From: Oscillatoriales cyanobacterium M59_W2019_021
Lineage (GTDB): Bacteria > Cyanobacteriota > Cyanobacteriia > Cyanobacteriales > Geitlerinemataceae
Assembly: GCA_015295945.1 (NCBI GenBank)
Contig: DVED01000065.1
Coordinates: 1 to 64,000 of the forward strand
Length of the DNA: 64,000 nt
Direction of reading: 5' to 3'
The first letter of the stretch is position 1; each line of letters starts with the position of its first letter. The notes beneath the pieces were generated by a model. That model had not been told where the DNA came from. It saw only the letters and a list, made by a program, of their open reading frames with translations, and did not search any database. Below, one piece after another: positions 26,262 through 36,098 of this stretch. The position numbers and the translations under genes were made by a program.

Positions 26262-28898
26262 GTGACTGAAGCGAAAACCTACAAGGATACCGTCAACTTG
26301 CCCCAGACTGGGTTCGATATGCGGGCAAACGCCGCCAAACGCGAACCGGAAATTCAGAAGTTCTGGGAAGAACGCCGCATTTTTGAAACGGTATCCCAGG
26401 AAAATCCGGGAGAACCGTTTATCCTCCACGACGGACCGCCCTATGCCAACGGGTCGCTGCACTTGGGTCACGCCCTCAACAAGATCCTCAAAGATATCAT
26501 CAACCGCTACCAACTGCTGCGGGGGCGCAAAGTCCGCTACGTCCCCGGTTGGGACTGCCACGGTTTGCCCATCGAACTGAAAGTCCTACAAAACCTCAAA
26601 TCCAAAGAACGCCAAGCACTAACGCCCCTCACCCTGCGCCAAAAAGCCCGCGAATTTGCCCTCAAAGCTGTGGACGAACAGCGCGAAAGCTTCAAGCGGT
26701 ATGGGGTGTGGGGCGATTGGGACAACCCCTATCTCACCCTAACTCCCGAGTACGAAGCGGCACAAATCGGCGTCTTCGGAGAAATGGCGCTGAAGGGGTA
26801 CATCTATCGCGGACTCAAACCCGTGCATTGGAGTCCCAGTTCGCAAACGGCACTGGCAGAGGCGGAGTTGGAATATCCCGAAGGTCACACGTCTCCCAGT
26901 ATTTACGTTGCTTTTCCCGTGGTGGGAACTCAACCCACTCAAACCAAACTGGCAGAATATCTCCCCTACCTCCACGTTGCTATCTGGACGACGACGCCGT
27001 GGACGCTCCCTGCCAACTTAGCCGTCAGCGTCAATCCCGATCTCACGTATGCTGTGGTGGAAGCGGGATTGGAGTTTGAACCTGCTGCCGGGAAATTCCT
27101 GCTGGTGGCGGCGGAAGCGGTGGAACGGTTAGCCGCCACCTGGGGAACCGAACTCACCGTTCTGACAACGATCGCGGGGAAAGACTTAGAACATTGTACC
27201 TATCGCCATCCCTTGTTCGATCGCACCAGCGAAATCGTCATCGGCGGCGATTACGTGACCACGGAATCTGGAACGGGGTTGGTACATACCGCACCGGGTC
27301 ACGGGTTGGAAGACTATCAAGTGGGGTTGCGTTACGGGTTGCCGATTTTATCCCCCGTGGATGCCAAGGGTAATTTTACGGAAGAGGCGGGGCAGTTTGC
27401 CGGGTTGAACGTCCTCAAAGATGCCAACGACGCCATCATCCAGGCGTTGCAAGCGGGAGGATTTCTCTTGAAACGAGAGCCTTATCTGCATAAATATCCC
27501 TACGATTGGCGCACCAAAAAACCCACCATCTTTCGGGCGACGGAACAGTGGTTCGCTTCGGTGGAAGGGTTCCGAGATGCGGCACTGCGAGCCATTTCCC
27601 AAGTGCAGTGGATTCCGGCACAAGGGGAAAATCGGATTACTTCGATGGTGCAAGAGCGCTCGGATTGGTGCATTTCCCGCCAGCGCAGTTGGGGCGTGCC
27701 GATTCCGGTGTTCTACGACGAGGAAACTAACGAACCCTTGCTCAACAAAGAGACGATCGATCGCGTCCGTTCGATTATTGCTGAAAAGGGGTCTGATGCC
27801 TGGTGGGAGCTGTCGGTAGAAGAATTACTCCCCGAATCTTACCGCAACAACGGTCGCACGTACCGCAAAGGCACGGATACGATGGATGTCTGGTTCGACT
27901 CCGGGTCGTCTTGGTCGGCAGTGGCACTAGAACGGGGTTTGGGATATCCGGTGGATGTCTATTTAGAAGGTTCCGACCAGCATCGGGGTTGGTTCCAATC
28001 CAGTTTGCTAACCAGCGTGGCAACCAACGGTATTGCCCCCTACAAAACCGTATTAACCCACGGGTTTACCCTGGACGAAAAGGGCTACAAAATGAGCAAA
28101 TCCTTGGGGAATACGGTCGATCCCGCTGTGGTGATTAATGGGGGCAAGAATGCCAAGCAAGAACCCGCTTACGGGGCAGATGTGCTGCGGTTGTGGGTGT
28201 CTTCGGTGGACTATTCTGCGGACGTTCCCCTGGGGCAAACGATTCTCAAACAGATGGCGGATGTGTACCGCAAAATTCGCAATACGGCGCGATTTTTGTT
28301 GGGGAATTTGCACGATTTCAACCCGGCAGAACACGCGGTGTTTTACGAAGATATGCCGGAGTTGGATCGGTATATGCTGCACCGAATGACGGAAGTGTTT
28401 GCCGAAGTTACGGAAGCATTCGATACCTATCAGTTTTTCCGGTTTTTCCAAACGGTGCAAAATTTCTGCGTGGTGGATTTATCGAATTTCTATTTGGATA
28501 TTGCTAAAGATCGGCTGTATATCAGCGCGGAAAATGCCCAACGCCGCCGCAGTTGCCAGACGGTACTGGCGATCGCCCTGGAAAATCTCGCCCGCGCGAT
28601 CGCTCCCGTATTGTGCCACATGGCAGAGGATATCTGGCAGAATATCCCCTACGAAACCCCCTGCGAATCGGTGTTTCAAGCGGGTTGGGTCCAAGTGGGC
28701 GACTACTGGAAAAATCCGGAACTAGCGAAGAAATGGGAAACGTTGCGCTTCTATCGCTCGGAAGTTAATAAAGTGCTAGAAAAAGCGCGGACGAATAAGG
28801 CGATCGGCTCGTCGCTGGATGCGAAAATCTTATTATACGTTAGCGATCCCGAACAGCGATCGATCCTCGAAAATCTGAATTCAACCCATAACTCATAA
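26262..28898 (+). CDS. ileS: Isoleucyl-tRNA synthetase, main body, separated from its C-terminal zinc domain
   Basis: 878 residues from GTG 26262. Class I signature HLGH at 67-70 within [18 protein letters not shown]1 editing domain (about 190-400; [11 protein letters not shown]), KMSKS at about 609-613 and the anticodon-binding helical domain to the end. Bacterial IleRS of this type normally has about 950 residues and ends in a Cys4 zinc domain. Here the frame stops after [12 protein letters not shown], just where relatives run into DNGVDELRYLFL-type sequence. That tail is found at the end of the next frame. A 7-bp tandem duplication, CATAACT CATAACC (28886-28899), causes the shift: removing one unit fuses the two frames into about 1,295 codons. 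Confidence 0.92.
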   Translation: MTEAKTYKDTVNLPQTGFDMRANAAKREPEIQKFWEERRIFETVSQENPGEPFILHDGPPYANGSLHLGHALNKILKDIINRYQLLRGRKVRYVPGWDCHGLPIELKVLQNLKSKERQALTPLTLRQKAREFALKAVDEQRESFKRYGVWGDWDNPYLTLTPEYEAAQIGVFGEMALKGYIYRGLKPVHWSPSSQTALAEAELEYPEGHTSPSIYVAFPVVGTQPTQTKLAEYLPYLHVAIWTTTPWTLPANLAVSVNPDLTYAVVEAGLEFEPAAGKFLLVAAEAVERLAATWGTELTVLTTIAGKDLEHCTYRHPLFDRTSEIVIGGDYVTTESGTGLVHTAPGHGLEDYQVGLRYGLPILSPVDAKGNFTEEAGQFAGLNVLKDANDAIIQALQAGGFLLKREPYLHKYPYDWRTKKPTIFRATEQWFASVEGFRDAALRAISQVQWIPAQGENRITSMVQERSDWCISRQRSWGVPIPVFYDEETNEPLLNKETIDRVRSIIAEKGSDAWWELSVEELLPESYRNNGRTYRKGTDTMDVWFDSGSSWSAVALERGLGYPVDVYLEGSDQHRGWFQSSLLTSVATNGIAPYKTVLTHGFTLDEKGYKMSKSLGNTVDPAVVINGGKNAKQEPAYGADVLRLWVSSVDYSADVPLGQTILKQMADVYRKIRNTARFLLGNLHDFNPAEHAVFYEDMPELDRYMLHRMTEVFAEVTEAFDTYQFFRFFQTVQNFCVVDLSNFYLDIAKDRLYISAENAQRRRSCQTVLAIALENLARAIAPVLCHMAEDIWQNIPYETPCESVFQAGWVQVGDYWKNPELAKKWETLRFYRSEVNKVLEKARTNKAIGSSLDAKILLYVSDPEQRSILENLNSTHNS

Positions 28899-28911
28899 CC
28901 TATTAAAACCC

Positions 28912-30156
28912 ATGGAACCAAAATACAACCCCAACGATCGCCCCTCAACTTATCAAGTTAGCGAAATTGTCGATCGCGTTGTCGAATTTCTAGCAGAAGC
29001 ACCGAGTATCCTCGCCTATGGTTGGAAGACATATCGCCGTCCCATTGTCAATGTGGCGATCGTTCTGGCTTTACTGTCGGCGATCGTCGCCATTTTTGAT
29101 TTCATCGAATCGGTCAACCATCTGATCTTGATCCCAACGTTATTTACAGTACTAGGAATCGTCCAAGCGTTACGATTTGCCTATCGCAACGTCTTGTTTG
29201 CCAAAGATCGTCAGAAGTTATTGCAGCAAATCAGATCGGTTAAAAAAGAGTTAATCGGTTCGAGTTCGATTCCCTTGTTAGAGTCCGATCGAGCCATCGA
29301 AGTTCAGGCGATCGCCGTTGAAGAACCCGCATCGATCGAGCCTCCTGTCATCGTTGAGGAAACCGCAGTCGAGGAGATCTCTCCAGAAGTTGAAGCCGTA
29401 CAAACGGCGGAAGATACCAACGCGGTTTTAGTTCCCGAGGAGATCGAAACCCCAACAGAATCCGAACCGATCGAAGATTCGCTTCCCGAAGTTCTCCCTC
29501 CGGAAGTTGCCGCTATTTCGGTCGAAGAAGAAACGACTTTAAACCCCGAACCGCTGACAGAAACGACGATTGGGGAAGAAGATGAGATCGTCGGCGAAAC
29601 CGAACCAGAAGTTGCCTCTTCAGATGCCGAAAGTTCGAGCGAAATCGCTGTCGAACCCACAGCAGAAACAATTGAAACCGTCGAAGAAGTCAAAGAAATT
29701 GTCGAAGCGGCGATCAGCGATGCTGACGCTACCGAAGAGAACAAAACAGAGTCCAATGCTCGAGGTTTTCAAAAAAAAACTCCCAACGAAAGCCCAAAAA
29801 AAAGCGGCGATAAAACGGAAGGAGTCGTAATAAAAAACACTCCCTTAGAAACAACAGAAACGCCAAGTTCGATCGCCTCTACCCCTGCATCTTTAGACGA
29901 TCTATTATTCTACACCAATGGTGTAGACGAACTGCGCTATCTCTTCCTCAGTTCTCAAGTTGAATTACTCGACTCTCCTGAAAAACTGGAAGGATTAACC
30001 TACAGCCAAAAAACAGAGACTTTCGGTATTGGCGTCGTCAATGCCGAGGGAACTAAATGCGAGCGTTGTTGGAATTATTCAACCTTTGTCGGCAAATCCA
30101 GCGAGCACCCCACGTTGTGCGATCGGTGTATCGCTGCCCTCAACGGGAAATTTTAA
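28912..30156 (+). CDS. ileS: CAAD membrane domain plus acidic linker plus IleRS C-terminal zinc domain
   Basis: 414 residues in the frame following the ileS stop. Residues 1-100 form a CAAD domain (cyanobacterial aminoacyl-tRNA-synthetase appended domain) with two transmembrane helices (about 44-64 and 70-90), which anchors synthetases to membranes. A highly acidic, Glu/Val/Thr-rich low-complexity linker fills about 110-320. Residues 324-414 are the missing IleRS tail: TNGVDELRYLFLSSQVELL and zinc ligands Cys383, Cys386, Cys403 and Cys406. ATG 28912 lacks a Shine-Dalgarno, and the frame is open upstream to the 7-bp duplication. Either a separate trans-acting subunit or the 3' part of a frameshifted single gene. 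It ends overlapping the convergent cyclase gene by 4 bp. Confidence 0.88.
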   Translation: MEPKYNPNDRPSTYQVSEIVDRVVEFLAEAPSILAYGWKTYRRPIVNVAIVLALLSAIVAIFDFIESVNHLILIPTLFTVLGIVQALRFAYRNVLFAKDRQKLLQQIRSVKKELIGSSSIPLLESDRAIEVQAIAVEEPASIEPPVIVEETAVEEISPEVEAVQTAEDTNAVLVPEEIETPTESEPIEDSLPEVLPPEVAAISVEEETTLNPEPLTETTIGEEDEIVGETEPEVASSDAESSSEIAVEPTAETIETVEEVKEIVEAAISDADATEENKTESNARGFQKKTPNESPKKSGDKTEGVVIKNTPLETTETPSSIASTPASLDDLLFYTNGVDELRYLFLSSQVELLDSPEKLEGLTYSQKTETFGIGVVNAEGTKCERCWNYSTFVGKSSEHPTLCDRCIAALNGKF

Positions 30157-32513
30157 GACTTACAAGCCTCGTATTGTTGTTTTAAAAAAACTTCTACTTC
30201 TGGCAGCGAAGACGTTAAACCGATGTAGAACTCCGTTTCATTTCGAGCGGATTTCTTCCGCACTTTACCGTAAAATTCGCCATCGGAATTTCCGTTATAT
30301 TTCGGATCGACGATCGCAAATCGAAGATTGCTCAACGGAGAAACTAATGCAAGAGATCGAACGAGCGCACTATGATGTCCCAGTTCGACAACCTCCCCGT
30401 CAAATAGGGTATCGCTAACGTGTTTGCCATCTAAAATCGCAAACTTGACGGCGATCGCCTCTGGCAAAGCTACCAAAATATCTTCTTCTTTTTTCAGGAA
30501 AAGATCGTGCTTGCCACCAATTCCGGCGATCGAATAAATCGTAATCGGTTTCTTTACCCCTTTGGGCGACACTTTTTGCTCGTCGTCAATTTTAACGATA
30601 TCTTTCACGAATTCGAGGGTGGACTCGCTAATTAAAATTTGTCCCCCCTCCGTGTAGGATTCGATCCGATAAGTCAAATTCACTTCCCGACCGACAACCC
30701 CGTATTTCGTCCGCTTCAGCGAACCAATATTACCAACCACCACTTCACCCGTATTAATCCCGATCCCCATTTCCAATTCCAGATCGAACTCCTTCATTTT
30801 GCGGTTCACTTCGGTCATCGCCAACTGCATCGCCACTGCACAAGCGACAGCACGTTCCGGGTCGTCCGGACGGGGAACCGGCGCCCCAAACAGCACCAAA
30901 ATACCATCCCCCATAAACTCGTCGATCGTTCCTTGATAGGCAGTAATCACATTCGCCATCGCATCCAAGTAAATATTAAGAATGGAGACCACTTCTTTGG
31001 CATCTTTGCGTTCGGCAGTTGAGGTAAACCCGCGCAAATCCGAAGTAAGGATGGTAATCGTGCGTTTTTCTCCCCCCATTTCCAAGCCTTCCGGCGTTTC
31101 CAAAAGCGTCGCCACCACTTCGTCGGTGAGATAGCGACTGAAGGTTTTGCGGATCTCGCCTGCCGTTCGCGCCACGTAAGCAGTAATCACCCCCACCGAA
31201 CTGGCTAACGCCAACGCTGGCGGCACGACGGGAATCCACCATCCCCCCAAAAAGGCAACGTAAGCAATCCCCCCTAAACCCCCCAAAACCATCATCGGAG
31301 GCAAAAATTTAACAACGCCTTTGGCATATCGCCACTGCCAACTTAAAATCGCACCCGCAGTCGAAGCTACCAGAACCCACAGCCACTCGACAGGATCGGA
31401 CCAAACTTTAATCAGCGTTCTGCCGTCGAGGGTCGCACTTAAAATTTGGCTAGTGAGATTGGCGTGAATTTCTACCCCACTCATTCGATCGGATACTGCT
31501 GTGGTACGGTCCTGTTTCTGCCAAAGTGTACTCAACCACCGCAATCGACGAAAACCTTTCCAGTTTTTATTCGTTCCCCGTGTATAAGGTGTATCCAAGT
31601 AATCGTTGAGACTGGGTGCAGTGGAGCCAATGAGTACGATGCGATCGCGAAATAAATTCGAGGGAATTTTATTGTTGAGAACTTCTTGGAGTTCGACAGT
31701 TTGGAAACTAGCAGTCGGTCCTCGATAGTTCAATAACACTTGATAGCCCGCATCATCCGCACGAACATATCCGCCGTCATTAGTAGAAAACACGGGAAAA
31801 ACAGCCGTTTTAAATCTAACCCACTCCTCTTTTTCCGTGACATCTGGAACGATTCCTTCTTTCTCTAAGTAGAGCATGGCTAACCGAAAGGCTAAACTCA
31901 GCACTGTATCGCCGGTTTGAGTATCTTGGAGGTAGAACAAACCGCGACGAACTTTGAGATCTGAATCTCGAGGAATATCGTTAGAGGCTACTCGATCGAG
32001 TTCTTTGAGTAAAGGCGGTGCTGCCACTCGTCCATTGCCATCATTATCTGCGGTAATCTTTTCAATTCCGATTAAATTCTCGGTAGTCTTAAAGACATCC
32101 ATCAAACTTTCATAGCCCGGTTCGATCGGTACTTTTCGATCGAGCAAATTTGGATTTTTACGAAAGGTTTCAACCAGGCTATCGTAGTTAGGTGGAACGG
32201 GAAGGTCGCGATAAATATCCAAACCGATCACCCTCGGTTGTTGTTGTTTTATTTTGTTGAGAGCATCCGCTAACAGGCGATCGGAAATGGGAAAATTATA
32301 AGTTTGTAAATCTTTTTCGGAAATGCCAACAATTACAATGCGATCGTCGGGTTCTTCCTGTGGGCGCCAACGAACCAGTTGGTCGAAAGCCCACAGTTCG
32401 GCTCCCTGCAACAACCCCAGCCCGCGAATTAACAGCACCAATCCAGCCGCACTGGGAGCAGCAAATAACACGCCTCGCCACTGCCAAATCTGTCGTTTAA
32501 GTTTTGCCCACAT
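30153..32513 (-). CDS. CHASE2-domain adenylate/guanylate cyclase
   Basis: 786-residue membrane cyclase: one N-terminal helix (about 15-35), an extracytoplasmic CHASE2 sensor (about 36-365) and a three-helix bundle (about 374-460). The class III catalytic domain (about 480-660) has metal Asp residues in TSDLRGFTS and DEFMGDG, and the Asn/Arg pair in VGREVNLTYRIES. A Lys in KRTKYG suits adenine recognition, so cAMP is the likelier product. A beta-rich C-terminal extension (about 670-786) may be PilZ-like. It lies downstream of two DUF928 genes on the same strand; CHASE2 and DUF928 genes often neighbour each other in cyanobacteria. Its ATG is immediately preceded by TTAGTTG-type heptamer repeats. 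Confidence 0.92.
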   Translation of the reverse strand: MWAKLKRQIWQWRGVLFAAPSAAGLVLLIRGLGLLQGAELWAFDQLVRWRPQEEPDDRIVIVGISEKDLQTYNFPISDRLLADALNKIKQQQPRVIGLDIYRDLPVPPNYDSLVETFRKNPNLLDRKVPIEPGYESLMDVFKTTENLIGIEKITADNDGNGRVAAPPLLKELDRVASNDIPRDSDLKVRRGLFYLQDTQTGDTVLSLAFRLAMLYLEKEGIVPDVTEKEEWVRFKTAVFPVFSTNDGGYVRADDAGYQVLLNYRGPTASFQTVELQEVLNNKIPSNLFRDRIVLIGSTAPSLNDYLDTPYTRGTNKNWKGFRRLRWLSTLWQKQDRTTAVSDRMSGVEIHANLTSQILSATLDGRTLIKVWSDPVEWLWVLVASTAGAILSWQWRYAKGVVKFLPPMMVLGGLGGIAYVAFLGGWWIPVVPPALALASSVGVITAYVARTAGEIRKTFSRYLTDEVVATLLETPEGLEMGGEKRTITILTSDLRGFTSTAERKDAKEVVSILNIYLDAMANVITAYQGTIDEFMGDGILVLFGAPVPRPDDPERAVACAVAMQLAMTEVNRKMKEFDLELEMGIGINTGEVVVGNIGSLKRTKYGVVGREVNLTYRIESYTEGGQILISESTLEFVKDIVKIDDEQKVSPKGVKKPITIYSIAGIGGKHDLFLKKEEDILVALPEAIAVKFAILDGKHVSDTLFDGEVVELGHHSALVRSLALVSPLSNLRFAIVDPKYNGNSDGEFYGKVRKKSARNETEFYIGLTSSLPEVEVFLKQQYEACKS

Positions 32514-32516
32514 AGA

Positions 32517-32547
32517 GTTAGTTAGTTGTTAGTTGTTAGTTGTTGGT
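32517..32547. repeat. TTAGTTG heptamer tract at the cyclase start
   Basis: Tandem TTAGTTG units ending four bases from the cyclase ATG, so the mRNA leader reads as CTAACAA repeats with no Shine-Dalgarno. Confidence 0.7.
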
Positions 32548-32658
32548 TGCTATCCCCTCACATCCTCATTTTATTTCTACCTTTTGTTCTATAAAATAAT
32601 CCTCGGTTGCCAATAAAATCTGACGCACCGAGGAAAAATATGGCTTAGAAATAGAGTT

Positions 32659-33510
32659 TTAGTTATGCGTTGTCAAATCCGGATCGTCACTTGCCGATTC
32701 CAAACTACAGCAATCTAGAAACTCTGCATTAACGATTGATTCCTTCATAGAATCTTCAACCTTAATTGCAGCGTACTCAAGTAGGGATTTCCAGCTACTT
32801 TCGAGATCTGGTGTATCTGAGTTGCGACGTGCTTCAGCCAGAGTATTGAGAGCCTCGAACCAAATTCCTGCATCTCCGTAAGCCTTGGACTTTTCAATGG
32901 ATGTCTGCGCCACAGCCAATTGATTCTTAAGAGTTGAAGTTTCCTCGATCCGCTCGACAAAACCATTCATCCAGCTGACTTCAACAGCACCAGTTGGACA
33001 TCCCATTTCCATATACCACTCATAGCTTTTTCCTTCTTCTAAAACTACTTCAGAAGGAATATTGATGGCAATCATGCCCGATCGATCGGGTAAGTTAAAG
33101 GTTGTTTCGTAGATATCTTTATTATCTCCTTTTCCCGGTCCATTTAAATCTGTTAGAACAAATGTAACCTCTTCGCCGATATACTCTTGCGACCCTTTTG
33201 TATAGAAAAGTAAAGAAGGTTGTGAGGAGACAGTTAACCCTAAATAAGCTTTTTGATTGGCTTGGTCTTGAATATCTACTTCTGGACTCAAAGCCAAGAT
33301 TTCCCCGCACAACGGTTCGCCACGTGTAGCCCCACCAACGGCTGTGGTGGGTGCCCCTCGATCGGGTGGGTTAAATTGACTCACTTGCCAGGTTTTCGGA
33401 GTTGTTGAAGTGCTGACTCCAGCTTGGGCGGAGATGGCTAAGGTTGCCACTTCCAGGCACATCCCGAGAGACAAGGCAGTGACGATCGATAAAGATTTAT
33501 TCCAAGCCAT
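32659..33510 (-). CDS. DUF928 exported protein (first of two paralogues)
   Basis: 283 residues from ATG 33510 (MAWNKSLSIVTALSLG); a TTG three codons earlier is less likely, since the paralogue also begins MAW. A Sec signal peptide ends near AISAQA. The mature part has the DUF928 hallmarks NPPDRGAP and GGATRG, a beta-rich domain (SLLFYT, IAINIP), the Y-E-W-Y segment and a helical C-terminal part with AGIWFEALNTLAEAR. Function unknown; found with CHASE2 and CHAT proteins in cyanobacteria. Probably cotranscribed with the cyclase 145 bp downstream. Confidence 0.85.
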   Translation of the reverse strand: MAWNKSLSIVTALSLGMCLEVATLAISAQAGVSTSTTPKTWQVSQFNPPDRGAPTTAVGGATRGEPLCGEILALSPEVDIQDQANQKAYLGLTVSSQPSLLFYTKGSQEYIGEEVTFVLTDLNGPGKGDNKDIYETTFNLPDRSGMIAINIPSEVVLEEGKSYEWYMEMGCPTGAVEVSWMNGFVERIEETSTLKNQLAVAQTSIEKSKAYGDAGIWFEALNTLAEARRNSDTPDLESSWKSLLEYAAIKVEDSMKESIVNAEFLDCCSLESASDDPDLTTHN

Positions 33511-33829
33511 GGTTTTCAAGTCCCACTCTATTTATGAAATGACCGACATCTAACTCACTGCTCGAAATTCCAGCACCCTTTAGATCGGGACTTTGTCGAG
33601 TCGAGCAGGTTCTGAAACCTCGACGTACGAGAACTTTCTACATAAAGTCGTCTAAATCCGGAAAATTGTTCCGAATTTAACGCTCGAGGTTTGACATTCT
33701 GCCTCTATTGTGAATCAAAAAGACAACTGTATCTCGGGATGAACACAATTGTTAAAGTTTTTAAAGCACGATCGCCGAGCCACGGCTGACAGCCGAGCCA
33801 AAAGGGACACGCTTCCCTGACCTACAATC

Positions 33830-34660
33830 TCAATTCTGCGTGGTCAGCCTCGGGTCGGGTAATTCAGCTGCCTCGCGACAGCAATCCAGAAAGGGTTCGC
33901 GAGCAAAATTGCCAAGCTGCACGTCGTCATCTTCGAGCAGTGCCGCCCAGTTGGCTGCGAGTTCGGGCGAATCTGCGGTCAGCCGAGCTTGTGCCAGAGT
34001 ATCTAGGGAATCGAACCAGATTCCCGATTCGGCATAGATTTTCGACTGGGCGCTGGGGGTGAGCGCGAAACGCAAACGACGATCGAGATGGGTGTCGGCA
34101 TCCACCCGATCGAGCCAACCGACGATCGTGCCGACTTCCCCCGTATCGTCGCAGTTCATTTCGACATACCAGTGATAGCTTTTCCCCGCTTCCAAGGTTA
34201 AATGGGGGGGTAAATTGAACCCGACGATTCCCGGTTCTTCCGGCAAGTTTAGAGGAGCTTCGTACAGGAGCGTTTCATTGCTGGCTGCATCCACCTCGTA
34301 CAGGTAAAACATGACGGTTTCTGATGGATTGCCCTGACTGTGCCAGAAAAAGGTTGGATTGTCCGCAACCGTCAAGCCAAAGTAGCGATCCTTGCTGTCC
34401 TTGGGCATGAGCGGCGTGACGCGATCGACAACCGCCGCATCGCAGTAGGTTCCGCGCGTCGCTCCTCCCACTGCCGTATTGGGAGCGCCGCGATCGGGCG
34501 GGTTAAATCGACTCACCATCCAGGTTTGATGGGGCGCGGAGGTTGGAGTCGAGCCAACCCGCGTTGCCGATTGAGCGGACGCACTCGCGCCGATTGCCAG
34601 TTCCAGCGACAATCCCAGGGAAAAAACGGTTAGATTGAGTAAGGGGTTCGTCCAAGCCAT
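33830..34660 (-). CDS. DUF928 exported protein (second paralogue)
   Basis: 276 residues from ATG 34660 (MAWTNPLLNLTVFSLGLSL). The signal peptide ends near ASASAQS. It shares FNPPDRGAPNTAVGGATRG, the central beta domain (TFFWHSQG, VGFNLPP), SYHWYVEMNC, AGIWFDSLDTLAQARL and a C-terminal FLDCC...LTTQN tail (LTTHN in the neighbour) with the gene at 32659, so the pair arose by tandem duplication and then diverged. The 319-bp gap between them holds only a short CGGCTGACAGCCG hairpin (about 33783) and no gene. Confidence 0.85.
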   Translation of the reverse strand: MAWTNPLLNLTVFSLGLSLELAIGASASAQSATRVGSTPTSAPHQTWMVSRFNPPDRGAPNTAVGGATRGTYCDAAVVDRVTPLMPKDSKDRYFGLTVADNPTFFWHSQGNPSETVMFYLYEVDAASNETLLYEAPLNLPEEPGIVGFNLPPHLTLEAGKSYHWYVEMNCDDTGEVGTIVGWLDRVDADTHLDRRLRFALTPSAQSKIYAESGIWFDSLDTLAQARLTADSPELAANWAALLEDDDVQLGNFAREPFLDCCREAAELPDPRLTTQN

Positions 34661-35042
34661 ATTGATTCTAGTGTCCCACATTCACCTGATACAGACTGAC
34701 CCAGAGCTAACCAATTGGGATGCGAAACATGAATATCTTCCCACCAGCGAGGATGTTGCCACAGAGAATCGGTTGTTGTATTCGCGATCGCCTTGAGAAC
34801 GAGCCATCTAAACTCTCAAGTCAGTTAGCTAACCGAGCATTCAATACTTTCTTGCTCCTTTAATCCTCTATGGTAGACGAATCCTTCAAAATAGGGATCG
34901 CATTCGCACCCAGCTCGAATCGGTACTAGGATCGGGTATCTCTAATGTAATTGAAGGTGGAGATTCCGTCTAATAAGGATTCGAGATATCGGACGAACTT
35001 TGAACGACGAGCGCTAGCGATTTACAATTTTTTACTTCAAAA
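34661..35042. other. Gap without recognised gene
   Basis: 382 bp between the DUF928 start and the tRNA. No open frame with coding character and no clear repeat; it must hold the promoter of the DUF928 genes (minus). Confidence 0.5.
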
Positions 35043-35114
<72 letters not shown>

Positions 35115-35320
35115 AGTTTGTTCTATAGAATACCAATATACCAGAACTCGCTCGCTTGGGGAATTATCCCAACAGAAAAAATACCCCTATTGCGATCGCA
35201 TCTTGGATTACGATTGAGTCGTGTCAATCCGGCGAGGTGGAAATGACGATCCCAAAACCGAGTAGCCCCTTCTATCCCCGAGTGTCAGTTTTCCCCGAGC
35301 GGGTAGTGGAGTAGTTCGTC

Positions 35321-35914
35321 GTGCCATCCGGTCGCACTCACGATCGCGTCACCCTCTGGAGTCTGCCCGTTGTTGCCGCGATCGCCTTCGAGCGAACTCG
35401 AAGTAGCAATTTAACCTTGCTCGTGGCGGGAGGGTTCTTATTGGGCGGATTGATGTTCGGTCCCGATTTGGATACCTATTCTCGGCAATACCAACGCTGG
35501 GGCATTCTCCGCTGGATCTGGTTACCCTATCAAAAAAGTATCCGCCATCGTTCCCCTCTGTCCCACGGTCCTTTACTCGGTACGGCGATCCGAGTCGTCT
35601 ATATTGCCCTTTGGGTTGCCTTTCTAGGCGCGATCGCCATCAGCCTCTCGGCAGTGGCACGCCAACTCTCTGGCGACGATCTCGCTTGGCACGTCTTGGC
35701 ATCCCAGAATATTGGAGTCATGGCAGCGTGGATGGGGCGATCGCTACAATCCAACCTTTCCCAATGCTTCGCCCTGCTGGTGGGCTTAGAATTGGGCGCT
35801 ATGAGCCATTCCCTATGCGATTGGGGAGGTTCGGCTTACAAGCGCTTCCAAAAACAAGGGTTAAAAGGCGTGTTTCCCCCGAAGAACAAAAAGAAACGAA
35901 AACGTCGGCGATAA
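35321..35914 (+). CDS. DUF2227 putative metal-binding membrane protein
   Basis: 197 residues from GTG 35321 (MPSGRTHDRVTLWSLP). It has conserved His/Asp residues in THDRVT, FGPDLDTYSRQYQRWG, IRHRSPLSHGPLLGT and SHSLCDW, which look like metal ligands, and about four hydrophobic segments. It belongs to the same broad superfamily as YdjM-type membrane metal-dependent hydrolases. A basic tail, KKKRKRRR, ends the protein. Function unknown. Confidence 0.87.
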   Translation: MPSGRTHDRVTLWSLPVVAAIAFERTRSSNLTLLVAGGFLLGGLMFGPDLDTYSRQYQRWGILRWIWLPYQKSIRHRSPLSHGPLLGTAIRVVYIALWVAFLGAIAISLSAVARQLSGDDLAWHVLASQNIGVMAAWMGRSLQSNLSQCFALLVGLELGAMSHSLCDWGGSAYKRFQKQGLKGVFPPKNKKKRKRRR

Positions 35915-36098
35915 TTTGTTTTGGGGTTTGGGGTTTGGGGTTTGAGGTTGGTCATTGGCACACATCTTCTCCCCCCGCTACCCTGGTTGCTTTTCCCTCA
36001 CCTCCTCAACTCCTGACTTTCTTGCCATCTTCTTCTCCTTCTGCCTTCTGCCCTGGAGCCCTCTGCCTTCATCATTCCCGAACTCCTATCAAAAAACT

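Noticed and set aside
26100-26262. T-box or other riboswitch ahead of ileS
   Set aside because: No T-box sequence or specifier loop is visible, and cyanobacteria are not known to use T-boxes.
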